Shown one piece after another: positions 1 through 6,462 of a stretch of DNA of 12,699 bases (the first letter of the stretch is position 1; each line of letters begins with the position of its first letter). The stretch covers positions 1 to 12,699 of the forward strand of contig CALMYW010000068.1 in the NCBI GenBank assembly GCA_937873665.1. Reading direction: 5' to 3'. A program made the position numbers and the translations under genes. Source of the DNA: an uncultured Sphingorhabdus sp. Lineage in GTDB: Bacteria > Pseudomonadota > Alphaproteobacteria > Sphingomonadales > Sphingomonadaceae. A model generated the notes under the pieces. It saw only the letters and a list, made by a program, of their open reading frames with translations. It did no database searches and was not told the DNA's origin.

Positions 1-6
1 CGCCAG

Positions 7-41
7 GAGAAAGGGCGTCTGACCTTTGGAATCAGACGCCC
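7..41 (-). terminator. Rho-independent terminator of the tRNA-Ala locus
   Basis: A perfect 10-bp inverted repeat (GGGCGTCTGA / TCAGACGCCC, 13-22 and 32-41) encloses a 9-nt loop. On the minus strand it is followed by TTTCTCC. It begins 8 nt downstream of the CCA end of the tRNA-Ala 3' copy at 50-64, the expected place for a tRNA terminator. I read it as the native terminator of the target tRNA gene, now separated from the rest of the gene by the inserted elements. The hairpin is seen directly; the ownership is inferred. Confidence 0.75.
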
Positions 42-49
42 TGCAAGAG

Positions 50-64
50 TGGTGGAGAGGAGGA
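50..64 (-). repeat. Distal attachment site of element 1 (copy of tRNA-Ala 3' end)
   Basis: TGGTGGAGAGGAGGA is identical to 7086-7100, in the same orientation. Read on the minus strand it is the last 15 nt of a tRNA-Ala: four T-stem bases, the 3' acceptor strand, and ACCA. Identity stops at base 65. Integration into a tRNA 3' end leaves exactly such a short direct repeat at the far end of the element. The native-looking terminator just to its left supports this being the original host junction. Confidence 0.75.
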
Positions 65-125
65 CGTTCCCATCTTCACGCTAAGGTGTTGATGCATAAG
101 CCTTTTCCACTTTCCCAAATCGACC

Positions 126-148
126 GTTACCCACACTGTTACCCACAC
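126..148. repeat. Tandem GTTACCCACAC repeat, probable integrase arm sites (left end)
   Basis: GTTACCCACAC occurs twice head to tail (126-136 and 138-148). The 19 bases at 126-144 are identical to 6940-6958 near the right end of element 1, and CTGTTACCCACAC (136-148) recurs inverted at 6911-6923. Motifs shared only by the two ends of an integrated element, lying 60-130 bp from the att core, fit arm-type binding sites of a tyrosine integrase. Binding is inferred. Confidence 0.6.
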
Positions 149-163
149 GGCCCCATCGTGACC

Positions 164-418
164 CTACTTTAGCGCCTTCGGCGGGCGCTTCATTCGCCTG
201 AGCATCAGGTTATCGCTGCGCACCCGGTACACGGCCAGGACGGTGCCAGCACTGCGCAGCACCACGTATCCAAGGCCGGTGCGGGTCACGTACCCGCTGG
301 AGTCATCAGGCGTGCCATCCTCGCCAGCCGCGAACCATGCAGCCTTCGCCCTGCGGGTCAGGTCGGCTTGCTGGTCTGCGGTCGGCTGACGGAAAACGTG
401 CGTCTTCTCAAGCGGCAT
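164..418 (-). CDS. Small basic protein of unknown function (84 aa), second gene of a coupled pair
   Basis: I do not recognise this family. The ATG at 418 lies inside the end of the upstream gene, giving an 11-nt overlap (408-418), so translation is probably coupled. The open frame extends further upstream, but that part only shadows the neighbour. The protein starts MPLEKTHVFRQ, has a mixed middle that predicts as short beta strands (GLGYVVLRSAGTVLAVYRV), and ends in a strongly basic tail rich in Arg and Lys (LRRMKRPPKALK) that could contact nucleic acid. No membrane segment or cysteine motif is visible. It is the last gene before the left end of element 1 and is probably transcribed from the promoter at 723-751. 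Confidence 0.6.
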   Translation of the reverse strand: MPLEKTHVFRQPTADQQADLTRRAKAAWFAAGEDGTPDDSSGYVTRTGLGYVVLRSAGTVLAVYRVRSDNLMLRRMKRPPKALK

Positions 419-689
419 GGTTGGCCTTGTCCAGGTCCTCGACCAGTTCCCACATCCGGGGCGCGTGATAGCTGCGGATGGCCTCCAGGGCGGCGATAGC
501 GGCATCGTCCAAGACGTACCCGTACCGGGACAGTACGTTGCCCACCAAGGCGGCGATGCACTCGGCTGGATTGCTGCCCGGCACATCCATCGCCCACTCG
601 GCCAGTTCGTAGTCGTCCAGGGGACGACCGTCTGCATTGATCGCCGGGGCGATGGCGGGGGCAATAGGTGCAAATTCGATAGCGTTCAT
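408..689 (-). CDS. Small acidic protein of unknown function (93 aa), first gene of a coupled pair
   Basis: The ATG at 689 is preceded by a strong ribosome binding site, AGAGGAAA, about 8 nt upstream; an in-frame ATG at 737 would lie upstream of the promoter -10 box and is rejected. The N-terminus is hydrophobic and proline-rich (FAPIAPAIAPAI). The body is acidic and probably helical (DDYELAEWAMDV..., AAIAALEAIR, MWELVEDLDKANHAA). There is no recognisable domain. It overlaps the 84-aa gene by 11 nt. With its own promoter and palindromic operator it looks like a separately regulated small operon of element 1. The acidic/basic pairing invites comparison with toxin-antitoxin pairs, but no motif supports that. 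Confidence 0.65.
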   Translation of the reverse strand: MNAIEFAPIAPAIAPAINADGRPLDDYELAEWAMDVPGSNPAECIAALVGNVLSRYGYVLDDAAIAALEAIRSYHAPRMWELVEDLDKANHAA

Positions 690-722
690 GGCTAGGTTTC
701 CTCTTGGGTTGGTAGAGTTAAT

Positions 723-751
723 ATCATAGACAAACATAGTTTGTAAGTCAA
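723..751 (-). promoter_or_regulatory. Sigma-70 promoter of the 93-aa/84-aa gene pair
   Basis: On the minus strand, TTGACT (746-751) and TATGAT (723-728) are separated by exactly 17 nt. This is close to the consensus. Transcription should start near 715, about 25 nt before the start codon at 689. The region is AT-rich compared with its surroundings. Confidence 0.8.
730..744. promoter_or_regulatory. Palindromic operator inside the promoter spacer
   Basis: ACAAAC-ATA-GTTTGT is a perfect 6+6 inverted repeat with a 3-nt centre, located entirely between the -35 and -10 boxes. A dimeric repressor bound here would block RNA polymerase. The regulator is unknown; the two small proteins it controls are candidates for autoregulation. 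Confidence 0.55.
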
Positions 752-786
752 GTGTTTTGCGCCCTTCAAGAGGGGTTTTTTCAACC

Positions 787-837
787 GGGGGTCAGGGGGT
801 GAGGGCGGCTGGGAAAAAAACTCTCTGGCCCCCCCCC
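787..837. other. G-quadruplex motif and C9 tract in a gene-free stretch (690-987)
   Basis: The 298 bases between the small-gene start and the exonuclease stop hold no convincing gene. They contain four G-runs with short loops at 787-813 (G5-TCA-G5-TGA-GGG-CGGCT-GGG), which meets the usual G-quadruplex rule. An A7 run and a nine-C run (829-837) follow. On the minus strand the C9/G9 tract can pair with nearby ACCC/CC bases just before T7, so it may act as a weak terminator for the exonuclease transcript. A short CCCC-GTC-GGGG hairpin lies near 866-876. The G-quadruplex is pattern-level evidence only. Confidence 0.45.
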
Positions 838-987
838 GGTGGGTGGCCCCAAAAAGGTTTTGCCTCCCCGTCGGGGTCAAGGTGGGCCGGTATGTGGAGA
901 CCTAGGTTCAAATTCGGACCTTGTTCCGCCCAGGACGCAGTGTGGAAGGCTCTCGCAAGGTGGGGGCGGCCAAATTGCTGCTTGCAG

Positions 988-2583
988 CTATCGTGTGAAA
1001 GTGGCGTCCAACCTCGTCAACTCTGCTTCGATCTTGGAGATCGACGCCGTCAGTGTCTCGATTTCCTGCGTCAAGAGATCGCGGTACTGAGTGACGATGG
1101 CGTCAAACTTTTCTGGCTGATCGTTAACTGTGGCGTGTAGTTCGAACTCAACTGACTCCCGGTAGGCTGTCATGGCGTCTATCAACTCAAGAATTTTCCC
1201 TTGGAGCGACTGGTACAGGCGTTTCAGCGTGACAGCGTCGTCACCTTCCGGGGCTGCGAGATTGCCCCAGCCTTTACGCGCCAAGTAGCCTTCGGGATCG
1301 AGGGCGATCTCGCGCAGCAGATTGATGTCGGCTGCATCGCGTGCACGATTGATCTCTGCAGTCAGTTTTTCGTAGGCGGCACGCTTGGCTTGATCGGCGC
1401 CAAACCGATCCGGATGAAACAGCCTGACCAGCTTGCGCCACAGTGACTTGAGTTCATTTCCTTCGTCTGCGGAGAGCGCCCGCTTACCCGCTGCTTCATC
1501 GGCCGTCCGCTGATATTCAGAGTGAATATCTTGTTCCGCTTCAAGGCGCTCCTGCTCAAGGCGCTGAGCTTCCTCGTCTCCTTCATGCAGCAACGTGTCC
1601 AGGAGTTTCTGCCGCATGTTGAGGCGGGTTCGAAGAATGTCACGCAACTGATGACGATCTCGCAAAGCCTCAAATAGGCGGGACTGGGTCACGCCGACGG
1701 CCTGACGCATTGCCGTGTATTCGGCCTCTAGTTCAGCTAGGCGACTGCGTGCTTGTTCAACGAGATGGGTGAGCCGAACCACATCCGGGTTGACGAAGAC
1801 CGTGATAGTTGTACCGACCGCCGCCGTGACCGCGCCATCAATCGCGAGCGTATCTAGACGCTCTAGATACCAGTTCCCCATCGCGCTACTGCGCTGATTA
1901 CTTGACGTAGCCAACCACTGCAACCAAGCGCGCAAATTTGCGTCATCGCGTGCCTCTTGAAAATGTCGCCCCTTGTGCTTACCGAACGGAATGCGCGCGG
2001 GAAACCAGGTTGTCAGGGAGAACCGAGCGATGTCGTCAAAACGGCTTAAGCCTTGGGCCTCACAAAGAGGGCGTAACACAGATTGCAGGAGGTCAATAAC
2101 CGTCTCGACATCCCCCAGTGCGGTATGTGCGCCACGCCCGGGCAACCCATAGTATTGGCGCAGGGTTTGTAGCTTGCAATTGCCTGCCGGTACCGGATCG
2201 AGCAGGCGCTGCGTCAGGTTGAGAACGCACATGCCGCGAACGCCACTCGCGTCCAATCCCAGGCGCTGCCACTCGGGCACCAGGACATCGTCCCAGTCGT
2301 AGGCGAGGTTGTAGGCACACACCGCCAGTCCATCGGTATAGCGCGCGAAGTCGCGATAGACCGCACGAGGATCGTCACCATCCCGTTCCAAGATTTCACG
2401 GGTATAGCCATGCACCCGTGCTGCCTCCGGAGGAATGTCAGTGCCGTGGTTAAGCAAGCGACGAAACGGTGGTCCGTCAGGCGCCCATCCTTTCATGCGC
2501 TGAGCGGCAATTTCCACCACGAAGACCGGAGCCCTGAAGCCGGTAGTCTCTGTATCAACGATGCACCATGAGGTTTCCTTCAT
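988..2583 (-). CDS. DEDDh 3'-5' exonuclease fused to DUF3820-like, coiled-coil and J-like domains (531 aa)
   Basis: Residues 5-170 form a DnaQ-type DEDDh exonuclease: DTETTG places D10 and E12, YNLAYD supplies D96, and HTALGD gives H153 and D158. All catalytic positions are present, so nuclease activity on DNA or RNA 3' ends is expected. Residues about 196-224 (IPFGKHKG ... LRAWLQWL) resemble the DUF3820 module often found after such exonucleases. A Glu/Arg/Gln-rich coiled coil spans about 270-370. Residues about 375-425 look like a J domain, with HPD at 390-392 flanked by helices, suggesting contact with an Hsp70 chaperone. A second coiled coil closes the protein (455-531). GAGG lies 7 nt before the ATG. 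The gene follows the LRR gene by 15 bp and is probably co-transcribed. The exonuclease call is firm; the J-domain call rests on HPD and its context. Confidence 0.85.
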   Translation of the reverse strand: MKETSWCIVDTETTGFRAPVFVVEIAAQRMKGWAPDGPPFRRLLNHGTDIPPEAARVHGYTREILERDGDDPRAVYRDFARYTDGLAVCAYNLAYDWDDVLVPEWQRLGLDASGVRGMCVLNLTQRLLDPVPAGNCKLQTLRQYYGLPGRGAHTALGDVETVIDLLQSVLRPLCEAQGLSRFDDIARFSLTTWFPARIPFGKHKGRHFQEARDDANLRAWLQWLATSSNQRSSAMGNWYLERLDTLAIDGAVTAAVGTTITVFVNPDVVRLTHLVEQARSRLAELEAEYTAMRQAVGVTQSRLFEALRDRHQLRDILRTRLNMRQKLLDTLLHEGDEEAQRLEQERLEAEQDIHSEYQRTADEAAGKRALSADEGNELKSLWRKLVRLFHPDRFGADQAKRAAYEKLTAEINRARDAADINLLREIALDPEGYLARKGWGNLAAPEGDDAVTLKRLYQSLQGKILELIDAMTAYRESVEFELHATVNDQPEKFDAIVTQYRDLLTQEIETLTASISKIEAELTRLDATFTR

Positions 2584-2598
2584 CGATTCGCCTCGTGG

Positions 2599-3822
2599 CT
2601 AACGGATGAGGGTGACATTTTCGTCAACAGAGAGGGTGCGTAGGCTTCTCATTTTTCTAATATCGATCTTTGTCAGCTTGTTGGACTTGCAGCTGAGCGC
2701 CTCTAGGCTTGAGGCGGGTGTTAAGTTCAATTCGGTTAACTGATTTGAATAACAATAAAGACCCATCAATTTCGGCACCGGGCTAAGATCGATTTGAGTG
2801 AGTTGGTTGTTACTGCAGTACAGAACTGTTAATTCGGGTACGGGACTGAGGTCCAACTTGGATAGCCCATTGTGGTTGCAATAGAGTTCCTTCAATCTGG
2901 GAGTCAAACTGAGATCCAGATCAGTAATGCCTTGATCCAAGATCGGACGAAATTTTGCCATTCTTGGATAGCAATAAAGAGTAGTCAGATTTTGAATCGA
3001 TAGAGAATCGAGCAAGAGTAGATGGCGCAAGTTGCAGTAAAGTGTACTTAATTGTGATGCTGCATTTAGATCAATTCTTGCTAGTAAATTATTATATATT
3101 CCAAGTGTGGTCAGTTCTGGTGTTGATGTAAGATTGAGTTTGGTTATTTTATTGGAACCACAATTGAGTTTCACCAATCTCGGAACTGGGGTAAGGTCGA
3201 GTGTTTGGATTAGATTGGATTGGCAATCGAGTTCCGTTAACTCGGGTACATGCGAAAGATCCAACTCAGTCAATTGATTTACTTCGCAGGATAATATTTT
3301 TAATCTCGGTACGGTGCTGAGATTAAGTTCAGTTAGCTTGCAGTCATTTAGTATTAGTCGTCTCAAGCTAGGTAGGCGCTGTTCTTGGTTCCAGGCTGGC
3401 ATACGCTTCTCGATTACCAAACTTTCAATTGCGAGGTCTGGCAACCATTCGAAGTCATCAAGCGCCATTTGCTCACCATCCCATACGAGCGTCTTGATCC
3501 GACCATCGGCAATCTCAAGCTCGGCGTAATCACGGGTTTCATCACCGATCAACAAGGTTGAAAGCTGCGACAAAACTTCCTCGGGCGTCATACCCAGGCG
3601 CCGAGCCCACAGGCGCATCTGGAGATAGTCAGGCTCGCACAACTCATACTCGCCGAGTTGATATCGCTTAGTTGCGAGGGCGCGTGACTGCTGACGTGAG
3701 AGGTCCAGCGCGCCGCGAGTCATGCGCTGGAGGATCGACGTCTGATTGTGGTCGGGCGTCGTAACTGGCAGGGGTGTCCCGATTGGAACGAGTGATCGTT
3801 GTTGGTCGTTCTTCGCGGTCAT
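2599..3822 (-). CDS. Leucine-rich-repeat protein (407 aa) upstream of the exonuclease-J gene
   Basis: Residues about 150-400 are roughly eleven LRRs of 20-21 residues with the pattern P-x-L-x-x-L-x-C-x-x-N-x-L-T-x-L-D-L-S, a cysteine-containing class seen in many bacterial LRR proteins. The middle repeats (about 255-300) are degenerate. Residues 1-145 are a separate N-terminal region with no family I recognise (..YELCEPDYLQMRLWARRLGMTPEEVL..). There is no signal peptide or membrane segment, so a cytoplasmic role in protein recognition is likely. The DNA is clearly more AT-rich than the rest of the window, suggesting a different origin. The start at 3822 has only a weak upstream GAG. An IS481 element ends about 33 bp upstream and may have displaced or supplied the promoter. 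The 15-bp gap to the exonuclease gene implies a functional pair. Confidence 0.85.
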   Translation of the reverse strand: MTAKNDQQRSLVPIGTPLPVTTPDHNQTSILQRMTRGALDLSRQQSRALATKRYQLGEYELCEPDYLQMRLWARRLGMTPEEVLSQLSTLLIGDETRDYAELEIADGRIKTLVWDGEQMALDDFEWLPDLAIESLVIEKRMPAWNQEQRLPSLRRLILNDCKLTELNLSTVPRLKILSCEVNQLTELDLSHVPELTELDCQSNLIQTLDLTPVPRLVKLNCGSNKITKLNLTSTPELTTLGIYNNLLARIDLNAASQLSTLYCNLRHLLLLDSLSIQNLTTLYCYPRMAKFRPILDQGITDLDLSLTPRLKELYCNHNGLSKLDLSPVPELTVLYCSNNQLTQIDLSPVPKLMGLYCYSNQLTELNLTPASSLEALSCKSNKLTKIDIRKMRSLRTLSVDENVTLIR

Positions 3823-3859
3823 TTGTTTGGTCTCGCTTCGCTCTGGGGTCCTAGTCTAG

Positions 3860-3872
3860 ATTTGATCTGACA
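3860..3872 (+). repeat. IS481 left terminal inverted repeat
   Basis: ATTTGATCTGACA here is the exact reverse complement of 4988-5000. It lies 5 nt inside the proposed left tip, the same offset as the partner at the right end. The outermost five bases differ between the ends (TCTAG versus CTACA). Confidence 0.75.
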
Positions 3873-3884
3873 GACAGGCCATTT

Positions 3885-4952
3885 TCAGGCGGCCACTGAT
3901 TTCTCGGTTGCGGGCGTGCTGTTGCCCAGTTGCTTTTCCAGCGCCAGCGGCGCACTCTCGATGAACGTCTGCAGTGGCGTCTTGCCGTAGCAGTATTTTC
4001 CGCTGTGCGTGCGCTCGGCGTTGTAGCCCTGCATCCAGACATCCAGATCGGCCTGCAGTTCCTCCAGTGAGCGGTACAGCTTGCGCCGGAAGGCGCTGGC
4101 ATAGAACTCGTTCTGGATGGTCTGGTGGAACCGCTCGCAGATGCCGTTGGTCTGCGGACTCTTGGCCTTGGTGCGGGTGTGCTCGATGTTCTCCACGTCC
4201 AGGTACAGCTCGAACTCATGGTGCTCGCGGTTGCCGCAATACTCGCTGCCGCGGTCGGTGAGGATTCTCAGCAGCGGCACCCCGTGCTCTTCGAAGAAGG
4301 GCAGCACCCGGTCGTTGAGCATGTCGGCCGCCGTGATGGCGTGCTTGCGGTCATACAGCTTGGCCAGTGCCACCTTCGAGTAGGTGTCGATGAAGGTTTG
4401 CTGGTAGATGCGCCCTACGCCCTTGAGGTTGCCCACATAGTAGGTGTCCTGCGCACCCAGGTAGCCTGGGTGCTCGGTCTCGATCTCCCCGTGGGCCTGT
4501 TTTTCCTCCCGGGCCTTCTCCAGGGCACGCACCTGGTCCTCGGTCAGGATCAGCCCTTCCTGAGCCACCTTGGCCGACAGCGCCTTCAGGCGCAACTGAA
4601 ACGTCTGCAGGTCATGGCGCAGCCAGATGGTGCGCACGCCGGCAGCCGAGATGCCGATGCCGCGCTTTCGAAGCTCGTTGGAGACCCGTAACTGGCCATA
4701 GGCGGGTTGCTCCAGGGCAAAGGCGCAGACCGCCTGCTCGATCTCGGGATCGATGCGGTTCTTCAAGTTGGGCTTCTTGCGCGAGATCTCCGCCAGGGCC
4801 GACTCCCCTCCGGTGTCGTACAACTCCTTGAAGCGGTAGAAGCTGTCGCGGCTGAAGCCCAGCACCTTGCACGCCTCGGAGACGCTGCCCAGGGTCTGCG
4901 CCAGCTTCAACAAACCCAGCTTGTTGCGAATGATCTTCTGATCTTGTGTCAT
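3885..4952 (-). CDS. IS481-family DDE transposase (355 aa)
   Basis: The N-terminus carries a helix-turn-helix (about 17-45, [20 protein letters not shown]) followed by a second HTH-like region ([16 protein letters not shown]). The rve-type catalytic core follows, with DDE residues in [20 protein letters not shown] and the Glu of [11 protein letters not shown]. The C-terminal [23 protein letters not shown] is characteristic of this family. I chose the ATG at 4952 because AAAGGTGA lies just upstream; the frame also opens at 4973. The length fits the one-gene IS481 layout and all catalytic residues are present, so it may be active. Confidence 0.92.
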   Translation of the reverse strand: MTQDQKIIRNKLGLLKLAQTLGSVSEACKVLGFSRDSFYRFKELYDTGGESALAEISRKKPNLKNRIDPEIEQAVCAFALEQPAYGQLRVSNELRKRGIGISAAGVRTIWLRHDLQTFQLRLKALSAKVAQEGLILTEDQVRALEKAREEKQAHGEIETEHPGYLGAQDTYYVGNLKGVGRIYQQTFIDTYSKVALAKLYDRKHAITAADMLNDRVLPFFEEHGVPLLRILTDRGSEYCGNREHHEFELYLDVENIEHTRTKAKSPQTNGICERFHQTIQNEFYASAFRRKLYRSLEELQADLDVWMQGYNAERTHSGKYCYGKTPLQTFIESAPLALEKQLGNSTPATEKSVAA

Positions 4953-4987
4953 CTGACTCACCTTTCTGCCCACAAGGGCTTCTATGA

Positions 4988-5000
4988 TGTCAGATCAAAT
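4988..5000 (-). repeat. IS481 right terminal inverted repeat
   Basis: TGTCAGATCAAAT is the reverse complement of 3860-3872. The proposed tip (5005) is followed directly by CTAG at 5006-5009. Confidence 0.75.
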
Positions 5001-5019
5001 TGTAGCTAGCACAGCTGTC

Positions 5020-6117
5020 CTACCAGCGCCCATCGTCCACAGTGCGCGCCTTCGGACCAAGGGCTACAGTGTGGGTCGGCTGGATTGGCCCGTTGTCGGG
5101 CTGGGGCTTGTGCCCCTTCTTCACGTCCATCGCCGCAACGCTGTCCAACCAGGCCAACGGGTCCGCGCCTTCAAGGGCGTTCTCACCGTCGCCGTAATAC
5201 TCGAACCAGGGCAACCCGGCGCGCTCGTAGGCTGCGGCATTCGGAGGATTACCGGGCGTCGGCTTGCCGGTGGCGGTCTGCCATTGCTCACTGTTGAGGA
5301 TGTGCACGAAACACCGGCTCGGGTTGGCCTGATCCCAAGCGTCGATGCCGAATTTGTCGGCGTAGATTTCCTGACGCATCAGGCCACCGGGTGCGAGGCC
5401 CATGCTGGTGTCGCGCTGGAAGTCAACTTGGCGAGGCCGTTTCATGCTCGGCTGTATGTCGTGCTTGCGTTTCTTGCTGGGTGTGGGGGGCTCGGGCATT
5501 TCGTCCAACACGATGCCCAGTGCCGTGAGCCAAGCTCGCGCCTTCGCTTGTCTTTCCTCGCACAGTTGTTCATACCGCTCGCGTTTCATGGGGTAGGCCA
5601 CGATCTGCAAGCCCCCATGCTCGGCGGCTCCGGTGATCTGTTCCTCGGCGGTGTAGCCCTGACCCAGCGGCATGGCGACAAACTGGCGGATCATGCCTTT
5701 TTGCACGCAGAAACCATCAATCCACGGTTGACCGGGTGTGGTCACGTAATCCTGCGGCTGGTCGGACAGGGCATCGCTCCACGGCTCCCCGGTAATGGCG
5801 TTGATCTTGCCTGCTGCAATCTTGATAGCGAACGGATAGGCTGAGTCACGCCGCCGACCGGACGGAAACTGAATCCACATGGCTTCGGCCTGAAACATGG
5901 GCAGAAGCACGCCACCGTGATCGTTCCAGTCTTTGGGTACGCGGTTAGCGTGGTGCCGCACATGCTCCAGGGGAAACCGACCCAGGCCGGCGGGCAGGGG
6001 GTAATCGCGGTTGTCGTCGGGGATGCGCAGCGTCCGCTGAAACCCGAGCCGGCAGGTGGCGTCGCGGTGCACCTTGGGGGATTTGAAGACCAGTTCGTTG
6101 CCTTGCAGTTCGATCAT
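5020..6117 (-). CDS. Conserved protein of unknown function with an MPLGxGYTAEEQ motif (365 aa)
   Basis: I recall similar proteins (N-terminal NELVFKSPKVH, central IRQFVAMPLGQGYTAEEQ followed by GAAEHGGLQI) scattered in bacteria, all without an assigned function. There is no signal peptide, transmembrane helix or known catalytic motif. Residues about 215-240 are Lys/Arg-rich (PSKKRKHD.., MKRPRQVD) and separate two globular parts; the C-terminal half contains a Trp/Tyr-rich stretch (GLPWFEYYGDGENALEGADPLAWLDSVAAM). Homologues as I recall them begin near MIELQGNELVFK, so the ATG at 6117 is preferred over 6159; no strong ribosome binding site decides it. The stop lies 11 bp from the CTAG flanking the IS, so the gene seems intact. 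Before the IS arrived it may have been first in one operon with the LRR and exonuclease genes. Confidence 0.7.
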   Translation of the reverse strand: MIELQGNELVFKSPKVHRDATCRLGFQRTLRIPDDNRDYPLPAGLGRFPLEHVRHHANRVPKDWNDHGGVLLPMFQAEAMWIQFPSGRRRDSAYPFAIKIAAGKINAITGEPWSDALSDQPQDYVTTPGQPWIDGFCVQKGMIRQFVAMPLGQGYTAEEQITGAAEHGGLQIVAYPMKRERYEQLCEERQAKARAWLTALGIVLDEMPEPPTPSKKRKHDIQPSMKRPRQVDFQRDTSMGLAPGGLMRQEIYADKFGIDAWDQANPSRCFVHILNSEQWQTATGKPTPGNPPNAAAYERAGLPWFEYYGDGENALEGADPLAWLDSVAAMDVKKGHKPQPDNGPIQPTHTVALGPKARTVDDGRW

Positions 6118-6187
6118 GCCTGAGTGCTCTCGGAGTGGATGACACAACCAAGCTAACACGGATCGGCGAGTCGGTTACAAAGAGTTT

Positions 6188-6448
6188 CTATTTGCTCAGG
6201 AGCATCAAGGTGGTGTCCAGGTCGTGCAGGACACTATTCACCTCAAATGCGTGGGCATGGGCGTCGGGGTTGCAGTCTGGCGGCAGTTCGAGCGTGAACA
6301 ACAGGCAGAGGGTCAACGCGGAGCAGGCTTGGGCAATCGCGTCTCGCATGTGGCTGCCGCCATGATCCAGGGCTTCCGGATCGAAAGAGCGCAAGCTCAT
6401 GACTTCCACCACGCGACCGGCGTTTGTGGCCAATGCCTCGGCTGCCAT
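6188..6448 (-). CDS. Small protein of unknown function (86 aa) behind the integrase remnant
   Basis: This is a helical protein (MAAEALATNAGRVVEVMSL ... MRDAIAQACSALTLCLLFTLEL ... HAFEVNSVLHDLDTTLMLLSK). I do not recognise the family with confidence. The size and alternating Ala/Leu helices loosely recall DUF3077/DUF6124-type small proteins. The frame is open upstream to 6583, overlapping the integrase remnant, so the real N-terminus may have been lost in the rearrangement that truncated the integrase. The ATG at 6448 has no good ribosome binding site; an in-frame ATG at 6400 has GGTGGAAG just upstream. It could be a gene fragment rather than a working gene. Confidence 0.4.
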   Translation of the reverse strand: MAAEALATNAGRVVEVMSLRSFDPEALDHGGSHMRDAIAQACSALTLCLLFTLELPPDCNPDAHAHAFEVNSVLHDLDTTLMLLSK

Positions 6449-6462
6449 GACGATTCGCGGAT

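Larger units (their letters stand above)
3855..5005 (-). mobile_element. IS481-family insertion sequence (~1.15 kb)
   Basis: A single full-length transposase gene is flanked by imperfect terminal inverted repeats sharing ATTTGATCTGACA. The tetranucleotide CTAG sits directly outside both proposed ends (3851-3854 and 5006-5009). IS481-family elements are known to target CTAG, so this is probably the target duplication. A second CTAG at 3856-3859 makes the left end uncertain by about 5 bp. The insertion separates the LRR gene (start 3822) from the 365-aa gene (stop 5020), apparently without breaking either. It has the same orientation as its neighbours, so read-through into the LRR gene is possible. 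Confidence 0.85.

Noticed and set aside
419..673. N-terminal extension of the 84-aa gene to 169 aa
   Set aside because: The extra residues only shadow the upstream 93-aa gene, which has a strong ribosome binding site and promoter; the ATG at 418 with an 11-nt overlap is simpler.
762..781. Short hairpin followed by T6 on the plus strand (terminator-like)
   Set aside because: The stem is only five pairs including a G-T pair, and no plus-strand gene lies to its left.
692..880. Minus-strand 62-aa frame over the promoter region
   Set aside because: It runs through the promoter, the operator and the G/C-run sequence, has low-complexity composition and no start signal.
905..930. T-arm-like sequence GGTTCAAATTCGGACC
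   Set aside because: No anticodon arm, D-arm or matching acceptor strand could be placed around it, so it is not called as a tRNA or tRNA fragment.
2650..3360. Regular ~60-bp periodicity that might suggest a CRISPR-like or satellite array
   Set aside because: The period is the 20-21-residue LRR unit in coding sequence; the repeats vary at the DNA level and there are no spacers.
4125..4691. Long plus-strand frame (188 aa) antisense to the transposase
   Set aside because: It mirrors the IS481 transposase, which has complete DDE motifs and inverted repeats; high GC keeps the opposite frame open.
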